Source: Azophilus sp965221465 (lineage in GTDB: Bacteria > Pseudomonadota > Gammaproteobacteria > Pseudomonadales > Azotimanducaceae). From it: a stretch of 64,000 nucleotides of DNA. The stretch spans positions 3,720,001 to 3,784,000 of the forward strand of contig OZ244892.1 in NCBI GenBank assembly GCA_965221465.1, read 5' to 3'. The notes below the pieces were generated by a model, which was not told where the DNA came from, did no database searches, and worked only from the letters and a program-made list of their open reading frames with translations. Below, piece by piece: positions 1-8,126 of this stretch. A program made the position numbers and the translations under genes. The first letter of the stretch is position 1, and every line of letters begins with the position of its first letter.

Positions 1-1
1 A

Positions 2-883
2 CAAGTCGCCATTGTTACCGGTGGATCTCGAGGGATCGGTGGTGCAGCGGCAGAAATGCTGGCCGCAAACGGGGCGCATGTTGTTATTGCGGATCTGGAC
101 AAGCGGGCCACAGAGGAGGCCGCGTCTAGAATCTGCAACGAGTACGGCTCGGAACGTGTCTCGACTTTTGTTGCGGACCTCATCGGTGCCGATGCGTGTG
201 ATCGGTTGGTTGAAACAGTGCTGAATGAACGCGGGCGCATCGATAGTGTTATCAATAGTGCGGGCTACGCTTGGGATGGCGGTATCCACGCGATGTCTGA
301 CGAGCAGTTTCAGGCGATGCTGGACATCCATGCGGTTGTTCCATTTCGTATTGCTCGAGCCTGCGCGCCCTATTTCCGACAAGCGGCAATAGATGACGAT
401 CAGGCCGGTATTGAACGACATCGAAAAACAGTCATGATCTCTTCGATGGCGGCACAATGGGGTCTTGTCGGCGCCGGGAACTATGCGACGGGTAAAGCGG
501 CAATGCTCGGATTGATGCGTACACTCGCTCAGGAATGGGGAAAGCACCGAGTCAATGTCAATGCCGTCGCTTTTGGTGGCGTGCAGACCAGATTTGGGTT
601 GCCGCAATCGGAAGATGAAGTGATTGAATCCGGTGGTCACAGAATACATGTTGGAATAGCGCACAAGCGGGCCGCGGCCCTCGGGTTGAAAATCAATCGA
701 GATGCGACGCCAACAAACGAAGAGATTTATACCCCTCGTGCCAACAAGAACACGTTGTTCGGCCGCAATGGAACCATTAGAGAGGCAGCGGATGCCATCT
801 TTTGGCTCGCATCTCCATTATCCGATTTCGTGACTGGACAGGTTATCGCCGTGAGTGGCGGTGCGCAGGGTGGGATGAGCTGA
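2..883 (+). CDS. SDR family oxidoreductase (5' end cut by window)
   Basis: NAD(P)-dependent short-chain dehydrogenase of about 290 visible residues. The visible frame opens with the Rossmann motif VTGGSRGIGG, so only a few N-terminal residues are missing. NSAG, the catalytic SS...YATGKAA (Ser/Tyr/Lys) stretch and the C-terminal VTGQVIAVSGGAQGG are all present. A segment of roughly 60 residues between the active site and the C-terminal strand, rich in charged residues, is longer than in a minimal 250-residue SDR and may form a substrate lid. It is followed after 35 bp by a Zn-ribbon/OB-fold gene and a thiolase on the same strand, which suggests oxidation of a hydroxyacyl intermediate before thiolysis. 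The substrate cannot be read from the sequence. Confidence 0.9.
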   Translation, partial: QVAIVTGGSRGIGGAAAEMLAANGAHVVIADLDKRATEEAASRICNEYGSERVSTFVADLIGADACDRLVETVLNERGRIDSVINSAGYAWDGGIHAMSDEQFQAMLDIHAVVPFRIARACAPYFRQAAIDDDQAGIERHRKTVMISSMAAQWGLVGAGNYATGKAAMLGLMRTLAQEWGKHRVNVNAVAFGGVQTRFGLPQSEDEVIESGGHRIHVGIAHKRAAALGLKINRDATPTNEEIYTPRANKNTLFGRNGTIREAADAIFWLASPLSDFVTGQVIAVSGGAQGGMS

Positions 884-918
884 ATGCCACGCGATGAAAT
901 TGGGTTGCATCGGAGGGC

Positions 919-1323
919 ATGCAGCCAATGATCAGGCGACCGATACGGGATAACCTCCTTTCCGACTTGGGCGCCGATGGCCGCTTGCTTGCAGCGAAAT
1001 GCCAAGAATGCGGCCAGGTTTTCTATCCCGCAAACGTCGAGTTTTGCATGCGATGTTTTCATGAAGAGCTCGATGTGATTCGACTTGGTGGAGAGGGAAG
1101 AATTCATTCGTACGCGCATAGTGAAGTGGATGCCGAATTCATAAAGGCACCGTATGTCTGTGGGATCGTAGACATGAACGAAGGTGTAAAGGTATTCGCG
1201 CCTATGCATCCGGACCATCTGGATCATCCGGTCAGCATCGGCATGCTCGTTAGGTTAGTCGTCGGAGAAGTATGGAAATCTGGCGACGAGTCGGTGGTTG
1301 GTTATCACTTCATACCAGCCTAG
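919..1323 (+). CDS. Zn-ribbon / OB-fold protein (DUF35 type), thiolase partner
   Basis: A 134-residue protein with an N-terminal rubredoxin-like zinc ribbon (CQECG near residue 30, then CMRC about 16 residues later), followed by an OB-fold half (GEGRIHSYAHSEV... to the end). This is the usual build of DUF35 proteins. In steroid and acyl-CoA degradation these pair with thiolases or with MaoC-type hydratases, often as an obligate complex. The thiolase gene follows directly, which supports that pairing. GGAGG at 912-916 is very close to the first ATG, so the ATG at 928 is an alternative start. Confidence 0.85.
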   Translation: MQPMIRRPIRDNLLSDLGADGRLLAAKCQECGQVFYPANVEFCMRCFHEELDVIRLGGEGRIHSYAHSEVDAEFIKAPYVCGIVDMNEGVKVFAPMHPDHLDHPVSIGMLVRLVVGEVWKSGDESVVGYHFIPA

Positions 1324-1361
1324 ACGGTTCAAGTTGGAAACTGTTGAGAAGGGGCCGCGGG

Positions 1362-2501
1362 ATGCGTGATGTTGTAGTTCTGGGAGTTGGTCAGACCACA
1401 TTTGGAAAAATGCCTGAGCGGTCGGCGACCGATCTCGGGCAAGAGGCGGTTCGTGCAGCGATAAAAGATTGCGGCATCGACCCCAGGGACATTCAGGTCG
1501 CGTACACCGCAAGGCGGTTCGATGCGCAAGACGATTCTCAGAGAATCTTGATGGCGCATGGGATTACACGAATCGAAATGTTCAATGTTGAGAATGCGTG
1601 TGCTGGCGGGTCAACGGCGGTGCGAGGTGTTTGGAAGGATATCGCTTCTGGTCTGTACGACGTTGGCATGGCAATTGGCACGGAGGCGGTTACCGGCATG
1701 CCGAAGACAGGTGCTCTGGCGTCCAGGGATGACCTCGATGCAGAGCTTGGTCGTACGATGCCGGTTGCATTCTCGACGGTTGCACGACGTCAGATGGAGC
1801 TGCAGGGTGCGACGGTTCGAGATTTCGCTCGAGTTTCGGCCAAGAATCACAGGCATGCGATGCACAATCCGTTTGCGCAATATCGAAAAGAGCTGAGTGA
1901 AGAAGAGATACTGAAGTCTCGTACCGTTTGCGATCCCATTACGCTGTTGCAGTGTTGCCCCAATTCTGACGGTGCGGCAGCGGTAATACTCAGTTCGGAA
2001 GCGTATGCTCGGCGGCATACCACGAAAATGGTAAAGATCTCGGGGTCTTCACTCGTTTCCGGCGACTATGCTTTCAAGCGAAGCGATATCACTGAAAGCC
2101 CATTTAGCATAGTGGCAATCGAAAACGCATACGAGATGGCTGGCATCTCGCCGGAGGACATCGACGTTGCTGAAATACACGATGCTTTTGCGAACGAGGA
2201 GCTTCTGCGTTACGAAGATCTGAAGCTCTGCAAACGTGGTGATGGAGCCAATTTATTGAGAACGGGCGCTACTGAACTCGGCGGGAAAGTGCCCGTGAAT
2301 CCAAGCGGTGGTTTGCTCTCGTTGGGTCATCCCCTGAGTGCCTCGGGTGTGCGGGTTGTTGGGGATATCGCTCGGCAACTGAAAGGCCAGGCGCAGGGCA
2401 TGCAGGTCGAGTCCGCTAAAGTCGGCGTCGCACATATGCTGGGTGGGTCTGTAACGGGTCTCGATGGAGGCGCTTGTGGAATCTACGTGCTGGTTCGTTA
2501 A
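1362..2501 (+). CDS. Thiolase / lipid-transfer-type acetyl-CoA acetyltransferase
   Basis: A 379-residue thiolase-fold protein beginning MRDVVVLGVGQTTFGK. The nucleophile region is VENACAGGSTAVRG, with the Cys in the usual loop. The later catalytic elements are EIHDAFANEE and the C-terminal NPSGGLLSLGHPLSASG, which holds the conserved His. This matches the SCP-x/lipid-transfer thiolase subfamily (for example Ltp2-like aldolases and FadA5-like enzymes) rather than biosynthetic PhaA. The open frame extends to 1272, but this ATG fits the family N-terminus and avoids overlap with the upstream OB-fold gene. It probably acts as a complex with that Zn-ribbon protein on a CoA-bound side chain. Confidence 0.85.
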   Translation: MRDVVVLGVGQTTFGKMPERSATDLGQEAVRAAIKDCGIDPRDIQVAYTARRFDAQDDSQRILMAHGITRIEMFNVENACAGGSTAVRGVWKDIASGLYDVGMAIGTEAVTGMPKTGALASRDDLDAELGRTMPVAFSTVARRQMELQGATVRDFARVSAKNHRHAMHNPFAQYRKELSEEEILKSRTVCDPITLLQCCPNSDGAAAVILSSEAYARRHTTKMVKISGSSLVSGDYAFKRSDITESPFSIVAIENAYEMAGISPEDIDVAEIHDAFANEELLRYEDLKLCKRGDGANLLRTGATELGGKVPVNPSGGLLSLGHPLSASGVRVVGDIARQLKGQAQGMQVESAKVGVAHMLGGSVTGLDGGACGIYVLVR

Positions 2502-2571
2502 CACGCTCGTTTCTGAACCAGCAACTCGATGGTCGTAATGCGGCTGCTATCACGCTTAGAAGGGGAGCCAG

Positions 2572-3726
2572 GTGAACATCGATAGAATCAAGACCACGCA
2601 CGTTGGCAGTCTGCCTCGGCCAGATTGGTTCTCCAGTTCGTGGAAAACGCTGCGTGGTGACATGACAGCAGAAGCGCAGCAGCAACTCCAGCGTGCTGTC
2701 GACGAGATTGTCGAATTTCAGGTCTCGGCAGGTGTCGATATCGTCAACGATGGCGAGCTCTCGAAACCCAGTTATGCCACCTATATCACATCCCGTCTCG
2801 ATGGCTTTGGTGAAGGTGATCCCGATGAAGCCAGAGCCAGTGGAATACTCGGCGACATTATCGAGTTTCCCGAGTATGCGCAGCGCTTGATCGAGTCAGG
2901 GCGCGTAGACGTGGACGAAATGCGCCTGGTCTGTGTGGACGAGGTCAAAGCCAACCCGCACGGTGGCGAAGAAATAGCGCGTGATATCAATTGCCTGGCG
3001 AATGCCATTGCAGGCAAGGAGAATGTCGAAGGATTCATGAGTGCCGCTTCGCCTGGCGTAGTTTCTGTATTCCAGATCAACCAACACTACGCCAGCCAGG
3101 ATGCTTATCTGGAAGCGCTGGCCGAAGCCATGCGGCCGGAGTACGAAGCAATCGCGGCAGCTGGTTTTTTGGTGCAATTGGATTGCCCCGATCTCGCCAT
3201 GAACCGGCACCTGGGATTCTATCGACAGGACGAGCAGGAGTTTGTGAAGTCTGTTGCTCGGAACGTCGAGATTCTCAACCACGCAACTCGCAACATTCCT
3301 GTCGATCGATTGCGGATGCACGTCTGCTGGGGCAATTACGACGGTCCACATCACTGCGATGTGCCGCTTCAGAACATCATTGACGAGATTCTAAAAGCGA
3401 GACCGGCTGGATTGCTCCTGGAAGGTGCCAACCCAAGGCACGCGCACGAGGTCGAGGTGTTTTCCAGTGTAACGCTCCCAGCCGACAAGTATTTGGTACC
3501 GGGTGTCATTGACACCTGTACCAATTACATCGAGCACCCGGAACTCGTCGCGAATCGAATCGTTGCCTATGCGGAACGGGTAGGTAAGGAACGTGTATTG
3601 GCGGGCACTGACTGTGGTTTCTCCACTTATGCCGATCTGCCGAACGTTGTGCCGAGCATTGCGAGAGCAAAATTGCAAACGCTGGCCGACGGAGCAGCGA
3701 TTGCTTCCGATAAGTTGTTCGGCTAA
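2572..3726 (+). CDS. Cobalamin-independent methionine synthase-like (MetE C-terminal family) methyltransferase
   Basis: A 384-residue protein of the COG0620 family, the size of the MetE catalytic barrel without the N-terminal duplicated domain. It opens with TTHVGSLPRP. The zinc-site residues of this family appear in order: His-x-Cys in RMHVCWGNY, Glu in LLLEGANPRH, and a final Cys in LAGTDCGFS. The enzyme should therefore transfer an alkyl or methyl group to a thiol; members include core-MetE and epoxyalkane:CoM transferase. Start is GTG behind AGGGGAG. It sits a few kb from ligM, so one hypothesis is a role in handling folate-bound methyl groups, but its own plus-strand neighbours are CoA-metabolism genes. 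Confidence 0.8.
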   Translation: MNIDRIKTTHVGSLPRPDWFSSSWKTLRGDMTAEAQQQLQRAVDEIVEFQVSAGVDIVNDGELSKPSYATYITSRLDGFGEGDPDEARASGILGDIIEFPEYAQRLIESGRVDVDEMRLVCVDEVKANPHGGEEIARDINCLANAIAGKENVEGFMSAASPGVVSVFQINQHYASQDAYLEALAEAMRPEYEAIAAAGFLVQLDCPDLAMNRHLGFYRQDEQEFVKSVARNVEILNHATRNIPVDRLRMHVCWGNYDGPHHCDVPLQNIIDEILKARPAGLLLEGANPRHAHEVEVFSSVTLPADKYLVPGVIDTCTNYIEHPELVANRIVAYAERVGKERVLAGTDCGFSTYADLPNVVPSIARAKLQTLADGAAIASDKLFG

Positions 3727-3737
3727 CCAGGCGGGAC

Positions 3738-3833
3738 TTACCCTTCGGCTTCCCTGTAGAGACGCGTGAAAATGTCCCAGTAGCGCAGGCCCAAGGTGTC
3801 GCGGCGCGCCACCGGCATCCACCGATGCTCCAT
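3738..3833 (-). pseudogene. Possible C-terminal remnant of an unidentified gene
   Basis: A 31-codon frame on the minus strand reads like the end of a real protein (VARRDTLGLRYWDIFTRLYR), ending in TAA. I cannot assign a family. It lies in the 310-bp gap between the MetE-like gene and the aldo/keto reductase, back to back with another small fragment (3869-3943). That makes the gap look like a scar of a deleted segment rather than a simple intergenic region. Confidence 0.3.
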
Positions 3834-3868
3834 AATGGACCCGAAGCAACCACAACGAACCCAATCTC

Positions 3869-3943
3869 ATGCCCAGAGCCATCCTGGTCACCGGCGGCGT
3901 CCGCAGCAGGAATCTGGTGGCGGTTGTGGTCTACGTGCCATGA
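3869..3943 (+). pseudogene. SDR-like N-terminal fragment fused to dispersed repeat
   Basis: The frame starts MPRAILVTGG, which is how an SDR N-terminus begins (beta-strand plus TGG), and then leaves homology exactly where the dispersed repeat (3895-3933) starts. It stops after 24 codons. It is read here as the truncated head of an SDR gene cut at the repeat boundary. It is short, so chance similarity is possible. Confidence 0.3.
3895..3933 (+). repeat. Dispersed repeat, copy A
   Basis: Shares the core CGTCCGCAGCAGGA followed by a TGGTG-rich stretch with copies at 29741-29780 and 60714-60752. The similarity runs about 40 bp in all three and then fades. The remaining bases of the 3727-4039 gap hold no gene I can support besides the two fragments listed. 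Confidence 0.6.
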
Positions 3944-4039
3944 GAAATAAAGACAGGGGCGTGGTAATCCGCGAAGGGGCGTAAGCTTGTTCCTGGTACT
4001 TGTGCAAGCAACTAATTGCTCTCTTGTTCCTCCCCCTGG

Positions 4040-5038
4040 CTATTCGAATTCTTCGGTGTCGATCTCAGCCTGCGTTGGCGCCGGATACCGCGGACCGTTC
4101 ACTGTATTCTGGTTGACCAGCTCGTCCACTCGGGCGAGCGTTTCTGCGGACAACTCGGCATTGAGCGCACCCCAGTTCTCCTCGAGATGATCGATCCTGG
4201 TCGTTCCCGGGATGGCGTGAACCTGCTCGCCCTGCGCCAGAACCCAGGCCAGAGACAACTGCGCCGGCGTGTAACCCGCGTCTTCGGCAACTGCGCGGTA
4301 CTGAGGCAGCCACTCCAAATTCCGGGAAAAGTGCGGTTCCTGAAAGCGCGGCATTCCCCGCCGAATGTCCTTTTCGGCAAAGCTCGCCGGGTCGATGTCC
4401 ACCGACGTCAGGAAACCACGTGCCAGCGGCGAGAAAGCTACGAATGCGATATCGAGGTCTGCGCAGGTATCCAGCACCGCGATCTCGACGTTGCGGCTCC
4501 ATAACGAGTACTCGGATTGCACTGCAGCTATCGCGTGCACAGCATGAGCCTTGCGAATCGTGTCCGCCGATGTCTCCGACAAGCCAATTGCCCTGACTTT
4601 GCCCTCTTCTACCATGCGACCCATCTCGCCGACACTGTCTTCAATGGGAACTGTGCCCTTGTCGTAGCGGTGCAGGTAGTAGAGGTCGATGACCTCAGCT
4701 TCCAAGCGGCGAAGTGAGTTCTCGATGTCTTCACGCAGTTTCTCTGGCCGCGAATCGATTGTGCGAACGCCATTCTCACCGCGCATGCCGCACTTGCTGA
4801 CCAGCACGATGCTGTCACGGTGCTTCTTGAGAAAAGGACCGACCAGCTGCTCGTTACGACCAAAGCCGTAGAGCGCGGCACTATCGAAGTGCGTGATGCC
4901 AAGATCGAGCGCCTTCTGCAGAACTGCTTCACCCTCTTCTTCTGGCGGCGGTATGCCATAGGCGTGCGACAAGTTCATGCAACCAAGACCGATCGGCGGA
5001 ACCGACCACTGGCCGAGCTTGCGACTCCCGGTAGTCAT
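4040..5038 (-). CDS. Aldo/keto reductase
   Basis: A 332-residue NADPH-dependent (beta/alpha)8 barrel oxidoreductase. The catalytic tetrad is visible in order: Asp and Tyr in FDSAALYGFGRNE, Lys in VSKCGMRG, and His in YYLHRYD. The C-terminal AIPGTTRIDHLEEN is the cofactor-binding strand. It is closest in build to the YajO/PhaB-like AKR family. The ATG overlaps the ligC stop codon (TGATG at 5040-5036), so it is translationally coupled as the last gene of the lig operon. Its role in the pathway is unclear; reduction of an aldehyde by-product is a guess. Confidence 0.9.
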   Translation of the reverse strand: MTTGSRKLGQWSVPPIGLGCMNLSHAYGIPPPEEEGEAVLQKALDLGITHFDSAALYGFGRNEQLVGPFLKKHRDSIVLVSKCGMRGENGVRTIDSRPEKLREDIENSLRRLEAEVIDLYYLHRYDKGTVPIEDSVGEMGRMVEEGKVRAIGLSETSADTIRKAHAVHAIAAVQSEYSLWSRNVEIAVLDTCADLDIAFVAFSPLARGFLTSVDIDPASFAEKDIRRGMPRFQEPHFSRNLEWLPQYRAVAEDAGYTPAQLSLAWVLAQGEQVHAIPGTTRIDHLEENWGALNAELSAETLARVDELVNQNTVNGPRYPAPTQAEIDTEEFE

Positions 5039-5976
5039 CAAAACTGCTGCTCGACCTTGTGCAGTACGCGATAGCAGTCGAGCACCTGCGCGACGGAGGA
5101 ATTCGGCTCACGGCACTCGGCAATCGCTGCAAAGAACTCCCGATCCTGCAATTCGATGCCATTCATCGAAACATCGACATTGGACACATCGATGGGGTTC
5201 TCGTTGCCGTCGACAAGATCATCATAGCGGGCAATGTAGGTACCGTTGTCGCAAATGTATCTGAAGAACGTGCCGAGCGGTCCATCGTTATTGAACGACA
5301 GCGACAGCGTGCAGATCTTGCCGCTTTCGGTCTTCATTTGAAGCGACATGTCCATCGCGATTTCGAGCTCGGGGTGATGTGGACCTTCCATACCGTTCAC
5401 CTGAACGATCTTCTCACCTGCCTGGTAGGCGAAGAGATCAACCGTGTGCGCTGCGTGATGCCACAACAGGTGATCGGTCCAAGAACGCGGCTCACCTGCG
5501 GCATTCATGTTTTTTCGGCGAAAAAAGTAGGTCTGCACATCCATCTGCTGAATGTTCAGCTCGCCTGCCGAGATCTTGTCATGCACCCACTGGTGCGACG
5601 GATTAAAGCGTCGCGTATGACCACACATGGCAACCAGCCCGGTTTCTTTCTGCTTGGCAGCAACGGCTTCAGCATCGGCGAGCGAATCCGCCAACGGAAT
5701 TTCAATCTGCACGTGTTTTCCGGCGTCCATGCACTGAATGGCCTGGTCGGCGTGCATTTGCGTTGGCGTACAGAGAATTGCTGCCTCAACGCCGGGTTGC
5801 TCCAGCGCATCGGCGAGGTCCGTACACGCGTGCGGGATGCCGTAGTCTTCCGCAATCGCCTGCGTCGGTTCCAGACGACGACCGACGAGAGATACACATT
5901 CGACGCCATCGATGTTCCTTATGCCATCAAGGTGTTTCTTGCCGAACGCGCCAGCTCCTGCCAATGCAACTTTCAT
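5038..5976 (-). CDS. ligC: 4-carboxy-2-hydroxymuconate-6-semialdehyde dehydrogenase LigC
   Basis: Oxidises the protocatechuate 4,5-cleavage product CHMS (hemiacetal form) to 2-pyrone-4,6-dicarboxylate with NADP+. The 312-residue protein belongs to the Gfo/Idh/MocA family, with the N-terminal nucleotide-binding GAGAFGKKHLDG. The internal blocks CTPTQMHADQAI, GHTRRFNPSHQ, DVQTYFFRR and SWTDHLLWHHAAHTVDLF match what I recall of Sphingobium LigC nearly word for word. It lies 13 bp downstream of ligB and upstream of the AKR gene with overlapping codons. Assignment by remembered family sequence plus operon context is strong. Confidence 0.95.
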   Translation of the reverse strand: MKVALAGAGAFGKKHLDGIRNIDGVECVSLVGRRLEPTQAIAEDYGIPHACTDLADALEQPGVEAAILCTPTQMHADQAIQCMDAGKHVQIEIPLADSLADAEAVAAKQKETGLVAMCGHTRRFNPSHQWVHDKISAGELNIQQMDVQTYFFRRKNMNAAGEPRSWTDHLLWHHAAHTVDLFAYQAGEKIVQVNGMEGPHHPELEIAMDMSLQMKTESGKICTLSLSFNNDGPLGTFFRYICDNGTYIARYDDLVDGNENPIDVSNVDVSMNGIELQDREFFAAIAECREPNSSVAQVLDCYRVLHKVEQQF

Positions 5977-5989
5977 GTCTTGCTCCGAG

Positions 5990-6832
5990 TCAGCTTTTGT
6001 TTTCGAGAATCAGGTGACCGACGGCGGTGTTCGATGCCGGCACATGATAAAAACGGTGTAATTCGTTGACCTCGTCGTCCAGCGCGCCACGCATGATGAG
6101 CCACATGACGAGCTCGACTCCCTCGGAACCGGCCTCGCGCATGTACTCCACATGCGGCATGTCCGCGAGGTTATGCGGATCGTTTACAAGCCGGTCGAGG
6201 AAATTCTTGTCGAACTCTTTGTTGATCAGGCCCGCTCGCGGCCCCTGCAACTGGTGGCTCATGCCGCCAGTGCCCCAGATCTGGACGTTCAGGTCTTCGT
6301 CGAAACTCTCGATTGCGCGTCGAATCGCTTTGCCGATGTTGTAGCAACGTCGACCGGACGGCGCAGGGTATAGAACGACATTGACTGCAAATGGAATCAC
6401 CTTGCAGGGCCACGCATCGGGCTGGCCGTACATTAGCGACAGCGGCACGGTCAACCCGTGATCGACTTCCATCTCGTTGATCATTGTCAGGTCGAAGTCG
6501 TCCTGAATGACCGACTGGCTGATATGCCAGGCAAGGTCGGGGTGACCCATCACTTCAGGTACCGGGCGAGCCCCCCAGCCTTCGTCGGCGATGCCGAATT
6601 TCTCCGCACAACCAATGGCGAATGTAGGAATCAGACTCATGTCGAACGCAGACGCATGGTCGTTGTAGACCAGAAAAACAACGTCTGGCTTCTCGCTCTC
6701 AATCCACTGCTTTGAAAATTCATACCCCTCGAAAACGGGTGACCAGTAGTCCTCACCGGTCTTGCCGAGATCGAGCGCTGCGCCGATAGCTGGAACGTGC
6801 GACGTAGCTACCCCTGCCGCAATTCGAGCCAC
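5990..6832 (-). CDS. ligB: Protocatechuate 4,5-dioxygenase beta subunit LigB
   Basis: Catalytic subunit of the class III extradiol dioxygenase that opens protocatechuate between C4 and C5 using non-haem Fe(II). The 280-residue protein begins ARIAAGVATSHVPAIGAALD. The active-site regions SHVP, VYNDHASAFD, EVDHG and GTGGMSHQLQGPRAG are present, including the histidine and glutamate ligand positions of the LigB fold. The GTG start at 6832 shares its first base with the last base of the ligA TAG stop, a tight coupling expected for an alpha2beta2 enzyme. A longer upstream open frame is only overlap with ligA. Confidence 0.97.
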   Translation of the reverse strand: MARIAAGVATSHVPAIGAALDLGKTGEDYWSPVFEGYEFSKQWIESEKPDVVFLVYNDHASAFDMSLIPTFAIGCAEKFGIADEGWGARPVPEVMGHPDLAWHISQSVIQDDFDLTMINEMEVDHGLTVPLSLMYGQPDAWPCKVIPFAVNVVLYPAPSGRRCYNIGKAIRRAIESFDEDLNVQIWGTGGMSHQLQGPRAGLINKEFDKNFLDRLVNDPHNLADMPHVEYMREAGSEGVELVMWLIMRGALDDEVNELHRFYHVPASNTAVGHLILENKS

Positions 6833-7221
6833 TAGTCCTGCTCCTCCATGTATCGATTGCCTTCTACAGATCGGCCGCCCGATAGCATCATTTGACGATA
6901 CTCCGGTTGCGTCATGCCCGTCATGGAGGCGGCGCCGATTTCGAATGATTGCTCGTCTGTGAAGAACAGTTTGGCGAAAAAGTAGACATTTCCGCCCAGC
7001 GAAATAACCTTGTTGTAGTCTCGATCGAGTACCGCCTGCTTCTGTTCGTCGGTGATGTTCCATTCATCCAGATACGCGGGCTCATCCGCCAGAAAGCGCT
7101 CCCGATTCTCGGCTTTCATCAGCGAATAGAAAAACTGATTCAGGTGATATCCCTGGCGCGCACGCGACGAATCGAAGATCGTTGTTCCCGGAATGTCGTT
7201 GTACGGTTTATCGAGTGCCAT
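6832..7221 (-). CDS. ligA: Protocatechuate 4,5-dioxygenase alpha subunit LigA
   Basis: The 129-residue small subunit of LigAB. It helps form the active-site lid and has no metal of its own. Landmarks are YNDIPGTTIFDSSRARQGY and a helical middle with NRERFLADEPAYL, plus GGNVYFFAKLF and MTGMTQPEYRQMML, all typical of the family. The start codon overlaps the ligI stop and the stop overlaps the ligB start, so the three are one translational unit. Confidence 0.97.
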   Translation of the reverse strand: MALDKPYNDIPGTTIFDSSRARQGYHLNQFFYSLMKAENRERFLADEPAYLDEWNITDEQKQAVLDRDYNKVISLGGNVYFFAKLFFTDEQSFEIGAASMTGMTQPEYRQMMLSGGRSVEGNRYMEEQD

Positions 7222-8126
7222 CAGGCGACCTCCTCGGGCCAGTACAACCGCATCGGGTTCGTGACCAACAGCTTTTGTTGCAGTTTTTTTGTTGTCGCGA
7301 TTTTTGGAACGTAGTCAACCAATTGCCCGTCGTCCGGCATATGGGACTTCATGTTCGGGTGCGGCCAGTCGGTCCCCCAGAGCACGCGATCCGGAAACGT
7401 TTCAACGACACGCTTCGCGAACGGCACGACGTCGTCGTATCCAGGCGGACCTTCTTGTGAAAGTCGTTCCGGGCAGCTGACCTTGGCCCAAGAGTTGTTG
7501 TTTTCGGCCATGAGTGTCATGAAACGGTCAAACTCGGTACCGTACGGCGATTTGCTCACATCGGGTCGTCCCATATGGTCGAATACGATGGTGCCGGGCA
7601 ACGATGCGAACACGTCGGCAAGCCCCGCCAGATCCTGCGACTCGAAATAGATTACGAGATGCATTCCAAACGGCTGAATTCGCTCTGCGACTTCCGCTAG
7701 CGTGTCGTACGGCAGAACATCGACAAGCCGTTTGACGAAGCTGAACCGCAAGCCTCGGACGCCAGCGTCGTAAAGCGACTGCAATTCTGCATCGGTGACT
7801 TCACGCTTCACGGATGCGACGCCACGAGCCTTGCCGTCGGCGGCCTGAACCGCATCGACAAGCGCGCGATTATCGGTACCGTGACAGGTCGCCTGGACTA
7901 TGACATTGCGTTCGAAGCCGAGGAAATCCCGAAGTGCCCGGAGCTGATCCTTGGAAGCGTCGCACGGTGTGTACTTTCTCTGGCGCGAAAAGGGAAACTC
8001 GTCGCCGGGGCCAAACACATGACAATGGGCGTCGACTGCCCCGTCAGGCACCTGGAATACGGGTTTCGAAGGAGCTGGATGAAACTCCAGCCAGCCCTCG
8101 TCCATTGTGAACTGCGATTCGCTCAT
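7221..8126 (-). CDS. ligI: 2-pyrone-4,6-dicarboxylate hydrolase LigI
   Basis: Amidohydrolase-fold lactonase that opens 2-pyrone-4,6-dicarboxylate to oxalomesaconate. It is 301 residues long. The metal/active-site motif VDAHCHVFGP lies at about residues 31-40, HGTDN near 90, FDHMGRPDVS in the middle and WGTDWPHPN near the C-terminus, followed by VTNPMRLYWP. The match to LigI is close throughout. It overlaps ligJ by 4 bp upstream and ligA by 1 bp downstream. Confidence 0.96.
   Translation of the reverse strand: MSESQFTMDEGWLEFHPAPSKPVFQVPDGAVDAHCHVFGPGDEFPFSRQRKYTPCDASKDQLRALRDFLGFERNVIVQATCHGTDNRALVDAVQAADGKARGVASVKREVTDAELQSLYDAGVRGLRFSFVKRLVDVLPYDTLAEVAERIQPFGMHLVIYFESQDLAGLADVFASLPGTIVFDHMGRPDVSKSPYGTEFDRFMTLMAENNNSWAKVSCPERLSQEGPPGYDDVVPFAKRVVETFPDRVLWGTDWPHPNMKSHMPDDGQLVDYVPKIATTKKLQQKLLVTNPMRLYWPEEVA

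Noticed and set aside
5059..6069. A 336-codon open frame on the plus strand
   Set aside because: Antisense of ligC, which is strongly matched.
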